A stretch of 64,000 nucleotides of DNA, from assembly GCA_014529385.2 (NCBI GenBank), contig CM043970.1:67044567-67108566 (forward strand), written 5' to 3'. A program made the position numbers and the translations under genes. This DNA is from Adiantum capillus-veneris. Taxonomy: Eukaryota > Streptophyta > Polypodiopsida > Polypodiales > Pteridaceae. Shown in pieces: positions 11,937-24,007 of this stretch (the first letter of the stretch is position 1; each line of letters starts with the position of its first letter). Below the pieces are notes generated by a model, which saw only the letters and a program-made list of their open reading frames with translations, ran no database searches and was not told the origin of the DNA.

Positions 11937-13072
11937 ATGTTGACCGATTGCAATGATCCAAGCTGCTACCAAGAAGCCATGATGACGGATGATGTGGTGA
12001 AGTGGGAGCAGGCTATGGAATCTGAGTATAACTCGATTCTAGCTAATGACACTTGGGACTTGGTAGAACTACCAAATGATGTGAAAGATTTACCTTGAAA
12101 ATGGGTTTACAAGAAGAAATTTCTTGAGGTGATCCAAATCCAAAGTACAAGGCTAGACTTGTGGCCAAAGGGTTCAAACAGCAAAAGGGAGTCAATTTTG
12201 ATGAAATCTTCTCGCCTATGGTCAAGATGACAACGCTTGGAACTAAACTTGGTCTTGTAGCGATTGAGGACATGGAACTTGTCCAAATGGATGTGAAGAC
12301 ATCATTTCTTCACGGGGATCTTGATGAGGACGTTTACATGCAGCATCCTGAAGGGTTTGTTCAGGAGAATGCATCTCGTGAGGAGCTAGTATGTAAGCTC
12401 AAAAAGGTACTTTATGGCTTAAATCAGGGTTCATGGCAGTGGTGTCATAAATTTGATGCATGTATGAGTTCTCAAGGATATAAAAGGAGCGAAGAGGATG
12501 ACTGCTTGTACACAAGAAAGCTAGATAATGGCTTGATGATCATTCTAGTTTTGTATGTTGATGACATGCTTATAGCTGGGAAATCCATTGCGGAAATTGC
12601 CAACTTGAAGAAAACACTTAGCAATAATTTTTCAATGAAATATTTGGGGGATGCTACACATTTTCTTGGCATGCGAATCAAAAGAGATCGCAAACGTCGT
12701 ATTCGTGAGTTATCTCAGGAAACATACATTAAGAAAGTTTTGCAACGTTTCAATATGCAGGGGGGGAAAGCATTGAGTACCCCAATGCAGGCATTCTTGA
12801 AACTCAGCAAGGAAGATGCACCCAAATCTGATGTTGAGCGAGCGGAAATGGCTAAGGTACCATATTCTTTGGCAATGAGCAGTCTCATGTATGCTATGGT
12901 GTCCACAAGAATAGACATTGCTTTTGCAGTGGGAGCGGTGAGTCGATATATGGAAAATCCTGCCAGCAAGCATTGGGAAGCAGTGAAGCACATTCTTAGG
13001 TACCTTAAAGGTACGGTCGGCAGGTGTTTACGCTTTGAGAATAGTGATGCCCCATGGGTTATGCGGATGTAG
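11937..13072 (+). pseudogene. Copia reverse transcriptase of element 2
   Basis: The frame starts with ILANDTWDLVELP-like sequence (to a stop at 12098), has a frameshift near 12110-12160, then runs 12161-13072 with DEIFSPMVKMTT, QMDVKTSFLHGDL, CKLKKVLYGLNQ and an intact YVDDMLIAG active-site box. Compared with element 1 the active site is preserved, but the frame is broken in at least two places. Confidence 0.87.
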
Positions 13073-13510
13073 ACTATGCGGGTTGTGTCGACGATAGGAG
13101 ATCGACATCTAGCTATGTCTTCATATTTGCTAGAGCAGCAGTATCTTGGAGGTTTCATGTCTTCAAGATTGTACGTCGTCTTCCACTACGGAATTAGAGT
13201 ACATTGCATTGTCGGATGCAAGTAAAGAGGCTGTATGGTTATCTCGCTTGGTCAGAAATCTCGACATTCAGTAATATATTGTGATAGTCAGAGTACTCTT
13301 GTATTGGCAAGGAATCCTGTGTTTCACTCCAAATCGAAACACATTGAAGTCGGGTATCATCTCGTGAGAGATTTCTTGGCCAAAAAGCTTATTGATTTGG
13401 TCAAGCTACGCATTGACGACAACCCAGTAGATGCTTTGACAAAAGGCTTAGCTTTGGAGCGATTTACACATTGCAGTGAGTTGATGGGTCTAGAAGACCA
13501 TATTAGGTAA
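13073..13510 (+). pseudogene. Copia RNase H of element 2, frameshifted
   Basis: YADVDYAGCVDDRRSTSSY follows the RT after a frameshift at about 13060-13075. Another shift occurs around 13140-13230. The last segment (13235-13510) carries YCDSQSTLVLARNPVFH, KHIEVGYHLVRD and DALTKGLALERF, ending GLEDHIR at 13510. This is the last recognisable copia coding sequence before the cargo. Confidence 0.85.
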
Positions 13511-13520
13511 AGTGGGAAAA
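13490..13520 (+). repeat. Left edge inverted repeat of the cargo
   Basis: CTAGAAGACCATATTAGGTA (13490-13509) is the exact reverse complement of 51111-51130. TAAAGTGGGAAAA (13508-13520) is the reverse complement of 51027-51039. The first segment encodes LEDHIR at the end of RNase H, so it is copia sequence and not simply a transposon terminus. Confidence 0.75.
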
Positions 13521-13530
13521 TCCCAATTCC

Positions 13531-15440
13531 TAGGTTGGACAACTTTCAATATATCATGTATAAAATATAGAGATTTTGTCAAAAATTTGAGTTTTCTTAA
13601 GGTCTCATTCCACTTTATGCACATACAATACACAATGAAAACAACTAAAATATCATGGTTTCAATCAATTGGATTATTAGGAGAGGAGTATATTGCATCC
13701 ATTATCGTTGTCTATGTTCTAATGTCCTACCTACAACTTATCTCAACATGGAGAGCTTGGTTTCTAGGTCCACCACTTGTCCAAGTTAATGTAAAAGTGA
13801 CTCAAGGTTCACAACTTGTGAAAGCAAGGATCCATTGAGGAATACAATCCACTTGGCTATTTTTCCTTAATTTATTGCATGTGACATTTAAGCAAGGTCC
13901 ACTTCTAATCTATAACTTCTTAATTTGAGGCATGGGGCATACATAAAATATGTAGCATATGCTCTATTGCCTCATAGGAAGGTTGGTTTCAAGGTGCACT
14001 TATCCATGCTAGCCTATCTTGGAGAAATGATGGAGCTTGCTTCTCTCCTTGTTTCAATGGAGACTAGCTTGGACAAGTGGTGGACCTTTGCTTCTCTCTA
14101 TGTTTCAATAGAGTTAGCTTGGACAAGTGGTGATCTTGGAACAAAACCCCCATGTAAAACATATCATGGGTATTCCAAGTGATTAGAAAGATTACCATTT
14201 AAGATATAACCTTATAGGTTGGACAACTAGATCTTGGCTTAGAGAAATGGTGGACCTTTGATTCTCTCCATGTTTCAATGGAGTCTATCTTGGAGAAATG
14301 GTGGAGCTTGCTTCTGTCCATGTTTCAATGGAGCCTAGCTTGAACAGTTGGTGGACCTTTGCTTCTCTCTATGTTTCAATAGAGTTAGCTTAGACACGTG
14401 GTGGATCTTCAAAATAAACCAACTACTATCAATGTTGCCTAGCTTGGACAAGTGGTGGAGTGTTTCTCTACTCCATGTTTCAATGGATCTTAGCTTGGAC
14501 AAGTGTTGGACCTTAAAACAAAAACCCCATGTACAACATAGAATGGATTTTCTAGATTTCAATGGAGTCTAGCTTTAACAAATGGTGGAGCTTGTCTTCA
14601 TCCATGTTTCAATGAAACTAGCTTGGACAAGTGGTGGACCTTGTAACAAACCCTCCCATGTACAACATATCATTGGTTTTCTAAGTGATGGGAAGGAATA
14701 CCATTCAAGATATAAACTTATAGCTTGGATAAGTAGTTGACTTTAAAACCAAATTCATCATAATACAATGAAATACAGGTCAGCCAATTCCTAAATCTTG
14801 AGACCAAACCTCCCATGCTATTAGAGATAATATATTGGATAAGTGGTGGACCTTCTATTATTTTCCCATGCCTAGTTTAGACAACCGGTACACTTCGCAG
14901 CTATAAAGGTTGGACGAGTTGTGGAGCCTTGTTTCTATCCATGTTTTAATGGATCCTAGCTTGGACAAGTGGTGGACCTTGGAAAAAAGCTTCCATGTAC
15001 AACATATATGAGGTTTTCCATGTTTTAATGGAGCCTATCTTGGACAAATGGTGAAGCTTTCTTCTCTCCATGTTGATTTTGGAACTACCTTAGACAAGTG
15101 GTGGAGCTTTTCTTTTCTACTCTTCATAATACAATGAAGTATATGTTGGTTACATGGTGAATCTTAAGGCCAAACCTCCCATTTTACTAGAGATGATAGG
15201 TTGGACAAGTGGATCAACCTTCTATCATTTCTCCATGACTATATTGGACAATTAGTAGACATAACATCTCTCTATGTTGTCTAGAGATGAGCTTGGACAA
15301 GTGATGGACCCTGCTTCTCTCTCCCCTTGGTTTACTAGTTTGAAGACTCAGTATATATACTTTCTTAGATCTAGCTTGAACAAGTGGTGGACCTTGCATC
15401 CACAATCTTAATTCAGTATAAAAAAGTATATGAAAAAATA
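13531..15440. repeat. Satellite-like array, left arm part 1 (forward orientation)
   Basis: Degenerate repeats of TAGCTTGGACAAGTGGTGG alternate with CTTCTCTCTATGTTTCAATG-like spacers and a CCTTATAGGTTGGACAAG variant. Copies are 30-90 bp apart and only loosely periodic. Short frames here (for example 13925-14182) are translations of the repeat and are not genes. The first 200 bp hold little recognisable repeat. Confidence 0.85.
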
Positions 15441-15478
15441 ACATAGGAATCTTGGTTTGAAGGTCAAGCAATTAGGTT

Positions 15479-16115
15479 CCAAATGCACATAATAATATAT
15501 TTTCCACCCATATTAAAAGAAAGTTAAATATGCACATAATAATATATTTTCCAAATGCACATAATAATATATTTTCCACCCATATTAAAAGAAAGTTAAA
15601 TATGTTATTACCAAATTGACAAAGGTAACGTCCAAGAATTATATCTTTCCATCTTGTCAGATCTAAATCTTCATCAAGGCGACATGCATGTATACATCAA
15701 CTTTCAAGCCATTCAAGAATACATGCACTTAGATTCCATAGTTTTGTTTTCAAAGTCTTTTAGGTTCTAAAACTCTTTCACATAAAGTATGTAATGACAA
15801 AATTCTTGAAGCAAACATTTGTGCCCAAGAAAAAGATCCCTCTCACATATTTAAAGTCCATGAATTCTCTGATCCACACTTACAAGTTTTATTTTGACAT
15901 CAAACATCAATTCTTTCATAGTTCCAAATAAATGCAACCTCGATATGAATTGACAAAAAATGAATTTCTTTTACTATATGACCCAACATAGGCCCCAATC
16001 AAATAAAAAATGAGTCCCCAAAAATTTGGGTGCACTCTAGCAATACATCAGAGTCCCCTTACAATAGGATGCACTCCAATAGTACATTGAAGTCCCCTTA
16101 GAGTAGGGTGCACTC
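15479..16115. repeat. AT-rich spacer with short local repeats
   Basis: An AAATGCACATAATAATATATT unit is repeated three times between 15479 and 15605, two copies followed by the same CCCATATTAAAAG tail. A second local repeat, GAGTCCCCTTA plus TAGGGTGCACTC variants, occurs about three times at 16011-16115. No gene is seen. It separates the left array from the FCP1-like exon. Confidence 0.65.
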
Positions 16116-16235
16116 CATTCAAGTGTTCATAAAATTGACACACCTTTTATAAAAAAAAAAAAAGACTATATCAAATTATACAAATGTTGAAAGATACACA
16201 CTAGAATAAAAAAAGCATCTTATAGCCATATTTAT

Positions 16236-17011
16236 TCAATGCTTTCGTGTTGACAAGTACACACCAAGGACATAATTTGTCTCAGAATCACTATACTGAT
16301 TTACAATTGTGTTATATGTATAGACTCTCTTATCTCTTGCATACAACCATCCTACCAACCATGGAATTATGGTTCTCTGCAAGAAGTTTTGAAGTTGCTC
16401 GGAAGTTTGCCTCCACATCTTTGGAAATATAAGATATGTCCCTGGCATGTTCCACATCACCCTATATGGAGTGTCATCAAAAATTAAGGTATTGTTTGCA
16501 TCCAAATCCTCAAATATCTTCCAAATATCACTCAGATTTTTGTGATAAACCCTTGTAAATCCTAACATGATATTTGGATTTTGGCAATTTTTGTTACTCA
16601 TAAACACCTTGAACTTGGTATACTGCTCAGGAAAACACTTTTGTGTGATGCGTTGCACCCTTGTTAAGTTATAGCAACTCCATATCCATAGCTCAAAGTA
16701 TTCAGCACAAAAATCCAAAAAACTTTGTGCGTCTGGTCGCACCACATGATAAACTTCATCTTTGTCCTCCACAAGTCGCATGTGTTGAGCCCAAGATGGC
16801 ATAGAATCTCCATGTTTCATTTCAACTGTCTTGAGAAGTAACCCCTCTAGATCCAAGATAAGTACTCTTTTGATGTCCTTGAAAGCAAGTGGTAGGTGAT
16901 AAGGAGGTGATTCATTCCTTGGACAAGGTCTTGGAGGAGGTTGGATGGGTAATTCAATAGTTTTCTTCAATTTATGCCAGCATATAGCCAATCCATTTTT
17001 CTGTAATGGTT
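16236..17011 (-). CDS. FCP1-like (HAD) phosphatase-domain protein, terminal exon
   Basis: FCP1 homology (NLI-interacting factor) domain. The nucleophile motif is LILDLEGLLLK, followed by YHVVRPDAQSFLDF, FELWIWSCYNLTRV and the C-terminal acid motif TLIFDDTPYRVMW. Active FCP1/SCP enzymes remove phosphate from the RNA polymerase II tail using DxDx(T/V). Here the second aspartate is glutamate (DLEG), as in a known plant variant group, so catalysis is uncertain. On the minus strand the exon starts after a TAATTTCAG acceptor at 17012. No in-frame ATG lies between it and the domain, so an upstream exon is required and was not found. It lies between array segments on the same strand as the other FCP1-like, SET and ParB-like genes. 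Confidence 0.75.
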
Positions 17012-17114
17012 CTGAAATTAAAGAACAAGAACACTTAATGCAAACACAACAATAGACATGATTTTTACATTGTCTACCCTAAGGTTTTATTAGATACCAA
17101 AATCCATCTATGAT

Positions 17115-20100
17115 CTACTCATTAATAGAAAGAAAGTCAAATTAAAATCCTGACTCTTTTTTATGCTACACTCTCTCTTAGTCTCAATACCATGGAGTTC
17201 AACTAGACTTAAGTCAACTAATAACTACTACTTGTTGTTAAAGGTATGCTTGAAGTGTATAAGGCTTAACCAATGCTCTAGTGTAGAATGGGTATTTAGG
17301 TCTCAAGGTCTACCACTTATCCAAGCAAAGATCCATTTAGATATGGAAACCCAATTTTTCTTAATATAATGATATAGAGTGGACAAGTGGTGAATCCTGA
17401 GACCAAGCCACTCATGCTACTAGGGATAATAGGTTGGACAAGTGGTGGACCTTGAATGTAAACCCCCCATGTACAAAGTATCAGGGGTTTTGGGTATTTC
17501 AATGGACTCTAGCATCTTGGAAACATGGTGGAGCTTACTTCTCTCCATGTTTCAATGGAGTCTATCTTGGATAAATGGTGGAGCATCATTCTCTCCATGT
17601 TTCAATGGAGCCTACCTTGGACAAGTGGTGCATGTTTGTTTCTCTCTATGTTTGAACAGATTTAGCTTGGACAAGTGGTGGACCTTGGAACAAAATCCCC
17701 ATGTAAAACATATCATGGACATTACAAGTGGTGAGAAAAAATACCATTCAATATATAACCTTATAGGTTGGAAAAGTGGTGGACCTTAACACCCAATTAT
17801 TATTAATATAATGACATAGAGTGGACAAGTGGTGAATCTTGCGACCAAACCTACTAGGAAAAGTACGTTGGACAAGTGGTGGACCTTGAATGCAAACCCC
17901 CCATGTACAAAATATTACTCATGCTACTAGGAATAATTTGGTATTAAGGTCCATGTTTCAATGGAGCCTAGCTTGGAAAAGTGGTGGACCTTTGTTTCTC
18001 TCTATGTTTCAATAGAATTTTCTTGGACAAGTGGTGAACCTTGGAACAAAACCCCCATGTAAAGCATGTCATGGGCATTACAAGTGGTGAGAAAAAATAC
18101 CATTCAAGGTATAACCTTATAGGCTGGACAAGTGGTGGACCTTAGCACCCAATTCCTCTTATTATAATGACATATAGTGGAAAAGTGGTGAATTGTGAGA
18201 CCAAACCTACTAGGGATAATAGGTTGGAGAAATGGTTGACCTTGAATGTAAATCACCCATGTACAAAATATCATGGGTTTTGCGTATTTCAATGGAGCCT
18301 AGCATCTTGGAGACATGGTGGAACTTACTTCTCTCCATGTTTTAATGGAGCCTATCTAGGAGAAATGGTGGAGGTTCCTTCTCTCCATGTTTCAATGGAG
18401 CCTAGCTTGGACAAGTCGTGGACCTTTGTTTCTCTCTATGTTTGAATATGGTTAGCTTGGACAAGTGGTGGATCTTGGAATGAAACTCCCATGTAAAACA
18501 TATCATGGGCATTTCAAGTGGCGAGAAAGGATACCATTTAAGATATAACCTTATAGGTTGGACAAGTGGTGGACTTTAACACAATATAATGACATAGAGT
18601 GTACAAGTGGTGAATCTTGAAACCAAACCACTCATGCTACTAGGGATAATAGGTTAAACAAGTGGTGGGCCTTGAAATAAAACCCCCTAGAGTGTTTCAA
18701 TGGATCCTAGCTTGGAAACATGGTAAAGCTTGCTTCTCTCCATGTTTCAATGCAGCCTATCTTGGATAAATGGTGCAGCATCATTCTCTCCATGTTTCAA
18801 TGGAGCCTAGCTTGGACAAGTGGTGGACCTTTGTTTCTCTCTATGTTTGAAATAGAGTTATCTTGGAAAAGTGGTGGACCTTGGAACAAAAACCCCATGT
18901 AAAACATATCATGGGCATTACAAGTGGTGAGAAAAAATACCATTCAATATATAACCTTATAGGTTGGACAAGTGGTGGACCTTAACACCCAATTATTCTT
19001 AATATAATGACATAGAGTGGATAAGTGGTGAAATTGGGACCAAACCTACTAGGGAAATAGGTTGGACAAGTGGTGGACCTTGAATGTAAACGCCCCATGT
19101 ACAAAATATCACTCATGCTACTAGAAATAATTTGGTATTAAGGTCCATGTTTCAATGCAGCCTAGCTTGGAAAAGTGGTGGACCTTTGTTTCTCTCTATG
19201 TTTCAATAGATTTATCTTGGACAAGTGGTGTACCTTGGAACAAAACCCCCATGTAAATCATGTCATGGGCATTACAAGTGGTGAGAAAAAATACCATTCA
19301 AGCTATAACATTATAGGTTGGACAAGTGGTGGACCTTAACACCTAATTCCTCTTAATATAATGACATAGAGTGGACAAGTGGTGAATCATGAGACCAAAC
19401 CTACTAGGGATAATAGGTTGGACAAGTGGTGAACCTTGAATGTAAACCCCCCATGTACAAAAAATTATGGGTATTGGGTATTTCAATGGAGCCTAGCAAC
19501 TTGGAGACATGGTGGAGCTTATTTCTCTCCATGTTTCAATGGAGCCTATCTAGGAGAAACAGTGGAGGTTCCTTCTCTCCATGTTTCAATGAGCCTAGCT
19601 TGGACAAGTGGTGGACCTTTCTTTCTCTATATGTTTTAATAGAGTTAGCTTGGACAAGTGGTGGACCTTGGAATGAAACCCCCATGTAAAACATATCATG
19701 GGCATTTCAAGTGGTGAGAAAGGATACTATTTAAAATATAACCTTATAGGCTGGACAAGTGGTGGACTTTAACACATATTTCTTCTTAATATAATGACAT
19801 AGAGTGTACAAGTGGTGAATCTTGAGACCAAACCACTCTTGCTACTAGGGATAATAGGTTGGACAAGTGGTGGACCTTGAATGTAAACCCCTCATGTACA
19901 AAATTATGGGTTTAGGGTATTTCAATGGAGCCTAGCTTGGAGACATGGTGGAGATTGCTTCTCTCAATGTTTCAATGGAACCTATCTTGGAGAAATGGTG
20001 GATCATCCTTCTCTCCATGTTTCAATGGAGCCTATCTTGGACAAGTGGTGGATGGAGTTAGCTTGGACAAGTGGTGGGTCTTGGAACAAAACCCCTTTGT

Positions 20101-21270
20101 AAAACATAGCATGGACATTACAAGTGATGAGGAAAAATATCATTCAAGATATAACCTTATAGGTTGGAAAAGTGGTGATGGACCTTGACAAGTGGTGAAG
20201 GATACCATTTAAGATATACCCTTATAGGTTGGACAAGTGGTGGACCTTAACACCCAGTTATTCTTAATATAATGACATAGAGTGGATAAGTGGTGAATCT
20301 TAAGACCAAATCACTCATGCTACTAGGTATAATACGTTAGAGAAGTGGTAGACCTTGAATGTAAACACCCCATGTACAAAATATCATGGTTTTAGGGTGT
20401 TTCAATGGAGCCTAGAATCTCGGAGACATGGTAGATCTTGATTCTTTCCATGTTTGAATGGCACCTATCTTGGAAAAATGATGGAGGTTACTTCTCTCCA
20501 TACTTCAACGGAGCCTAGCTTTGACAAGTGGTGAACCTTTGCTTCTCTCTATGTTTGAATAGAGTTAGCTTGGACAAGTGGTGGACCTTTGCTTCTCTCT
20601 ATGTTTGAATAGAGTTAGCTTGGACAAGTGGTGGACCTTGGAATGAAACCCCCGTGTAAAACATATCATGGGCATTTCAAGTGGTGAGAAAGGATACCAT
20701 TTAAGATATAACCTTATAGGTTGGACAAGTGGTGGACCTTAATACATAGTTCTTCTTAATATAATGACATAGAGTGTACAAGTGGTGTATCTTGAGACCA
20801 AACCACTCGTGCTACTAGGGATCCTAGCTTGGACAAGTGGTGGACCTTGGAAAAAAGTCCCCCTGTACAACATAGATGAGTTTTTTCATGTTTTAATGGA
20901 AGAGAGATTCGACAAATGGTGGAGCTTGCTTATCTCCATGTGGATTTTAGAACTAGCTTGGACAAGTGGTGGAGCTTTGCTTTTTTACTCTTCATAATAC
21001 AATGATGTATAGGTTGGTTACATGGTGAATCTTAAGGCCAAACCTCCCATCTTACTAGAGATGATAGGTTGGACAAGTGGTCAACCTTCTATCATTTCTC
21101 CATGCCTATAATTAGACAATTAGTAGAACTAGCATCTTTCTATGTTGTCTAGAGCTGAGCTTGGACAAGTAGTGGACCTTGCTACTCTCTTCCCTTGGAT
21201 TATTAGTTTGAAGACTCATTATATATACTTGCTTAGATCTATATAATTACTCATTAGTTAGGTTACAAGT
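17115..21270. repeat. Satellite-like array, left arm part 2 (forward orientation)
   Basis: Continues the TAGCTTGGACAAGTGGTGG array, with longer composite units of about 430-560 bp. These contain CATGTAAAACATATCATGGGCATT, CCTTATAGGTTGGACAAG, AATATAATGACATAGAGTG and TACTAGGGATAATAGGTTGG blocks in fixed order (for example near 18.1, 18.5, 19.3, 19.7 and 20.7 kb). Copies are diverged, with deletions. No credible gene lies inside. The order is the reverse complement of that in the 30-42 kb array. Confidence 0.9.
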
Positions 21271-22166
21271 GGGTATGTAATTTGTTAGCCTCAAGGGACT
21301 TTGAATATTGAATAGTAAGACCAAGTGCTGGTTTGAAGATCTTTTGCTTATCTAAACTAGACTCTAACTCAATAATAAGTTTCATAAGTTCCACGAATTG
21401 TCCTATCTAGGCTCCAAAAGAGTCTTAATTGGTTTGTGCTAGATTCTAACTTCCTTGATGGGGTAGAATCCTAGAAAAATGAGGCACTATAAGTTTTACC
21501 TTAGCTCAAATGGATTTTTCACTTAAACTCGACTGCAATTTGGCTATCTAGTCTTTGTCTCGATGGAGTTTAACACTAGATACATAGTAGTGATATTTAA
21601 GCTTCATGTCTCTTCACTTGATCGAGATATGAGACCATACTTTCAAGGTCACCACTTGTCTTACCTAAAGACCAATGTGAGACATGGGAGCAAGAAAGCC
21701 ATCCGATATTGTTTTAAGGACTATTACATAGGCAATCAATAACTTAAGTAAAGAAAAAGACTTGGATCTTTCACAATTAATAACTTAAGTAAAGCCAAAA
21801 AGACTTGGATCTTTGACAGTTTTTTTCAAACTAAAAAAGCACAATCTCATGCTAACAAAACTATAAATCACAATTGAAAGGTTTGAACAAGAAAAAGATC
21901 AACAATCTTAATAAGAAGGATACTTTTCATTTCATTTGATGATTACAAACTAAAATAAAGTCTCTCAAGAAATTGATAAACAAAAAATGTAGGTGACTGC
22001 TTCATTATTTTGAGCAAAAATATCAAAATCTCTATTGATTGAGCTCCATCTAGTAGTATCCTTTGTAAGATCCTGCAAGAAGGAATAAAAAGAAAGATTT
22101 GTTAGATACCATGCACATGAGTGTTCAAGCATGTGTATCAAGAATATATGACATGTCACTAGTACC
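21271..22166. other. Unique AT-rich stretch with a likely 3'-UTR exon
   Basis: No array motif and no coding region. On the minus strand a TTCCTTCTTGCAG acceptor lies at about 22075-22087. It would pair with the GGTACTAG donor just after the stop codon of the gene at 22167, giving an untranslated last exon (about 22075 down to 21960). Confidence 0.45.
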
Positions 22167-23351
22167 TTAGGGTTGCTTTCTATCCAGCCTTAGAAGATTG
22201 TTCTCAGCTTTCACCTTATTTATATAAGCCTTTGCTGTGGTTGCCTTCAAAACTCCTTTTGTGTTACAACCCAATTGCCTAGCTAAAGTGGTCAATTGTG
22301 ACGCCTTCATGCTTTCAATGGGTGTACGCTCCTTTGCCAAGATCTCTTGTATTTGGGCTCTTCTCATTTCATTGCGGTGGCTTGTGTCACTTGCATCTTC
22401 AATGATAGTTTCATCTCTGTCACCTTTTGCAGGTGGTATTCTTCTTGTAAAGAACACCTTAGCTGACCAAACATCATTTTTCTGCTTCCAATACTCCATG
22501 ATTTGTTTGTATTCACTATCATTTGTCACTATAGGTTGTCCATAACGATTAGAAGCAATTAAATCACGCACATCCCTTCTCTCATCAAGCTGAATCAAGT
22601 ATGGCAGTAGCTCCTCCAAGAGCATATTGTCAACCATCTTCTCAGCATCAAATTGTGGTGGAAAAATGCAATTGTTTGCTGGTGAAATACATCCCTTGTA
22701 AGGAGAGTCATCAATAAGCACTGTTCTTTGTGGATCACATTCAAACCCCATGGCAATTTTGGCTAGAGGCTTGAACATTGCCTCAACGTTTGGATTGTCG
22801 GGTCTAAACAATTTTTGAGTTTGAGCGGTGTAGCAAACATCTTGCGACCAAATTGCAAAGAAAGGCAATGTATCCTCAGCTAAGTTGTTTAGTGCTGCAA
22901 GGATTTGATACACATTATTCCTAGTAGCTGTCGACCAAATTGCAACATTAAACCTTTGTAAAATAGTCTTCAAGAATTGGATGCAACCTGGCCTGAGTAT
23001 AATATATCTTTTTGAATCCATTTGCACTGAGTTGTGGTGTGAGGATGGTTGAGGGGAACGTTTCAACAATAGACCATTTAAATCCAATATAATTGTAAGC
23101 ATGGATTTCTCAACATCTACGCTACATGACGTAGTACCAATTGGCAATAGCTCGTGAGTGGACTTTTCAGTCTCTTTTGATGTATGTTGCATTTTTGAAG
23201 CATCGATTTCTTGGTTCTCATTATTGGAAGCTTGCTCAAGTTGCACAACACTAGACTCTAGTATAGAAATATCATCCATCTTGGGCACTTTAGAAACCAT
23301 AGAATCTATGGATTCTATAGTTGTTGACTGAACCATAGGAGCATTATCCAT
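22167..23351 (-). CDS. FCP1-like (HAD) phosphatase-domain protein with C-terminal SAP-like helix pair
   Basis: 394 residues if the ATG at 23351 is used. Residues 1-80 are low-complexity and Ser/Glu-rich. The FCP1 domain spans about 85-235: nucleophile motif IILDLNGLLLK (D90), YIILRPGCIQFLK, VAIWSTATRNNV and VLIDDSPYKG (D214, D215). The DLNG box has asparagine where DxDx phosphatases have aspartate. Residues 345-382 (IESMKASQLTTLARQLG to YINKV) resemble a SAP/HeH-type DNA-binding helix pair. The exon starts after a GTTTTCTTAG acceptor at 23366, only 15 bases upstream of the ATG, so a 5' non-coding exon is likely. It is a diverged relative of 16236-17011, 5 kb away on the same strand. Confidence 0.82.
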   Translation of the reverse strand: MDNAPMVQSTTIESIDSMVSKVPKMDDISILESSVVQLEQASNNENQEIDASKMQHTSKETEKSTHELLPIGTTSCSVDVEKSMLTIILDLNGLLLKRSPQPSSHHNSVQMDSKRYIILRPGCIQFLKTILQRFNVAIWSTATRNNVYQILAALNNLAEDTLPFFAIWSQDVCYTAQTQKLFRPDNPNVEAMFKPLAKIAMGFECDPQRTVLIDDSPYKGCISPANNCIFPPQFDAEKMVDNMLLEELLPYLIQLDERRDVRDLIASNRYGQPIVTNDSEYKQIMEYWKQKNDVWSAKVFFTRRIPPAKGDRDETIIEDASDTSHRNEMRRAQIQEILAKERTPIESMKASQLTTLARQLGCNTKGVLKATTAKAYINKVKAENNLLRLDRKQP

Positions 23352-23372
23352 CCCAGTTTGTGAATCTAAGAA

Positions 23373-24007
23373 AACACACACACAAATGGTATCTCAAAAC
23401 CACTAGAATTTTATTCACCATATTTATATGTAGAACTCCTAGTAAGAAATTTATTTAAGGTAAAGTCGTTGTTAGAATCCTTGCAACCATTTTCAGCATT
23501 CGTACACCAAACACCACTTGTCTAAAATACAATCTACTAACTCAACATTTTCCATCCTACACTTTATTAAAGATGAGTACTTAAAGTGAAAACTAAAAGC
23601 CACCCTTGTTGAGGAAACATGGATACAAGGTCCACCAAATGTCCAACCTAGACTACAAGAAAATAATTAGAGATTTGGCTTAGATTTGGATTCAAAGGCC
23701 ACCACTTATTCAAGTAAGATAACTCCACTTGTTTAAGACAGTAATGTTTGAAGCCCCACCACTTGTCCAACCTAGACATTGATTAAATTTTGGTAAGATT
23801 TATCACAAATCTAGAGTAGAATCAAGATTCTATGGCCAAGGTAGTCAAATATGTTAGACAACACACAAAGCATAAGAGCACTCTAGATTCTCGTTGAGCA
23901 TAAACTAAACAATAATCAAATGTTATATTCACTTGAGATTTCATCCATGAAAAATGAAAATGATGCATGTACTTGAGATTTCCATCCATGTACAATACTT
24001 TACAATG
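23373..24007. other. Intergenic or intronic DNA with a few reverse-orientation array motifs
   Basis: Three array-type motifs (near 23615, 23695 and 23750; for example CCCCACCACTTGTCCAACC) occur in the orientation opposite to the left arm. No coding region is seen. The array orientation therefore switches across the FCP1-like gene at 22.2-23.4 kb. Confidence 0.6.

Noticed and set aside
12043-13158. Minus-strand frames inside copia RT
   Set aside because: Shadows of the plus-strand RT coding sequence.
13490-13509. The 20-bp inverted repeat as a true terminal inverted repeat of a DNA transposon
   Set aside because: The left copy is part of the copia RNase H coding region, so it is more likely a rearranged copia piece. 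It is kept as an unexplained junction feature, not called a terminus.
15479-15605. Short AT-rich triplicate as a transposon footprint or origin
   Set aside because: Only a local repeat; no TSD, inverted termini or binding-site pattern could be shown.
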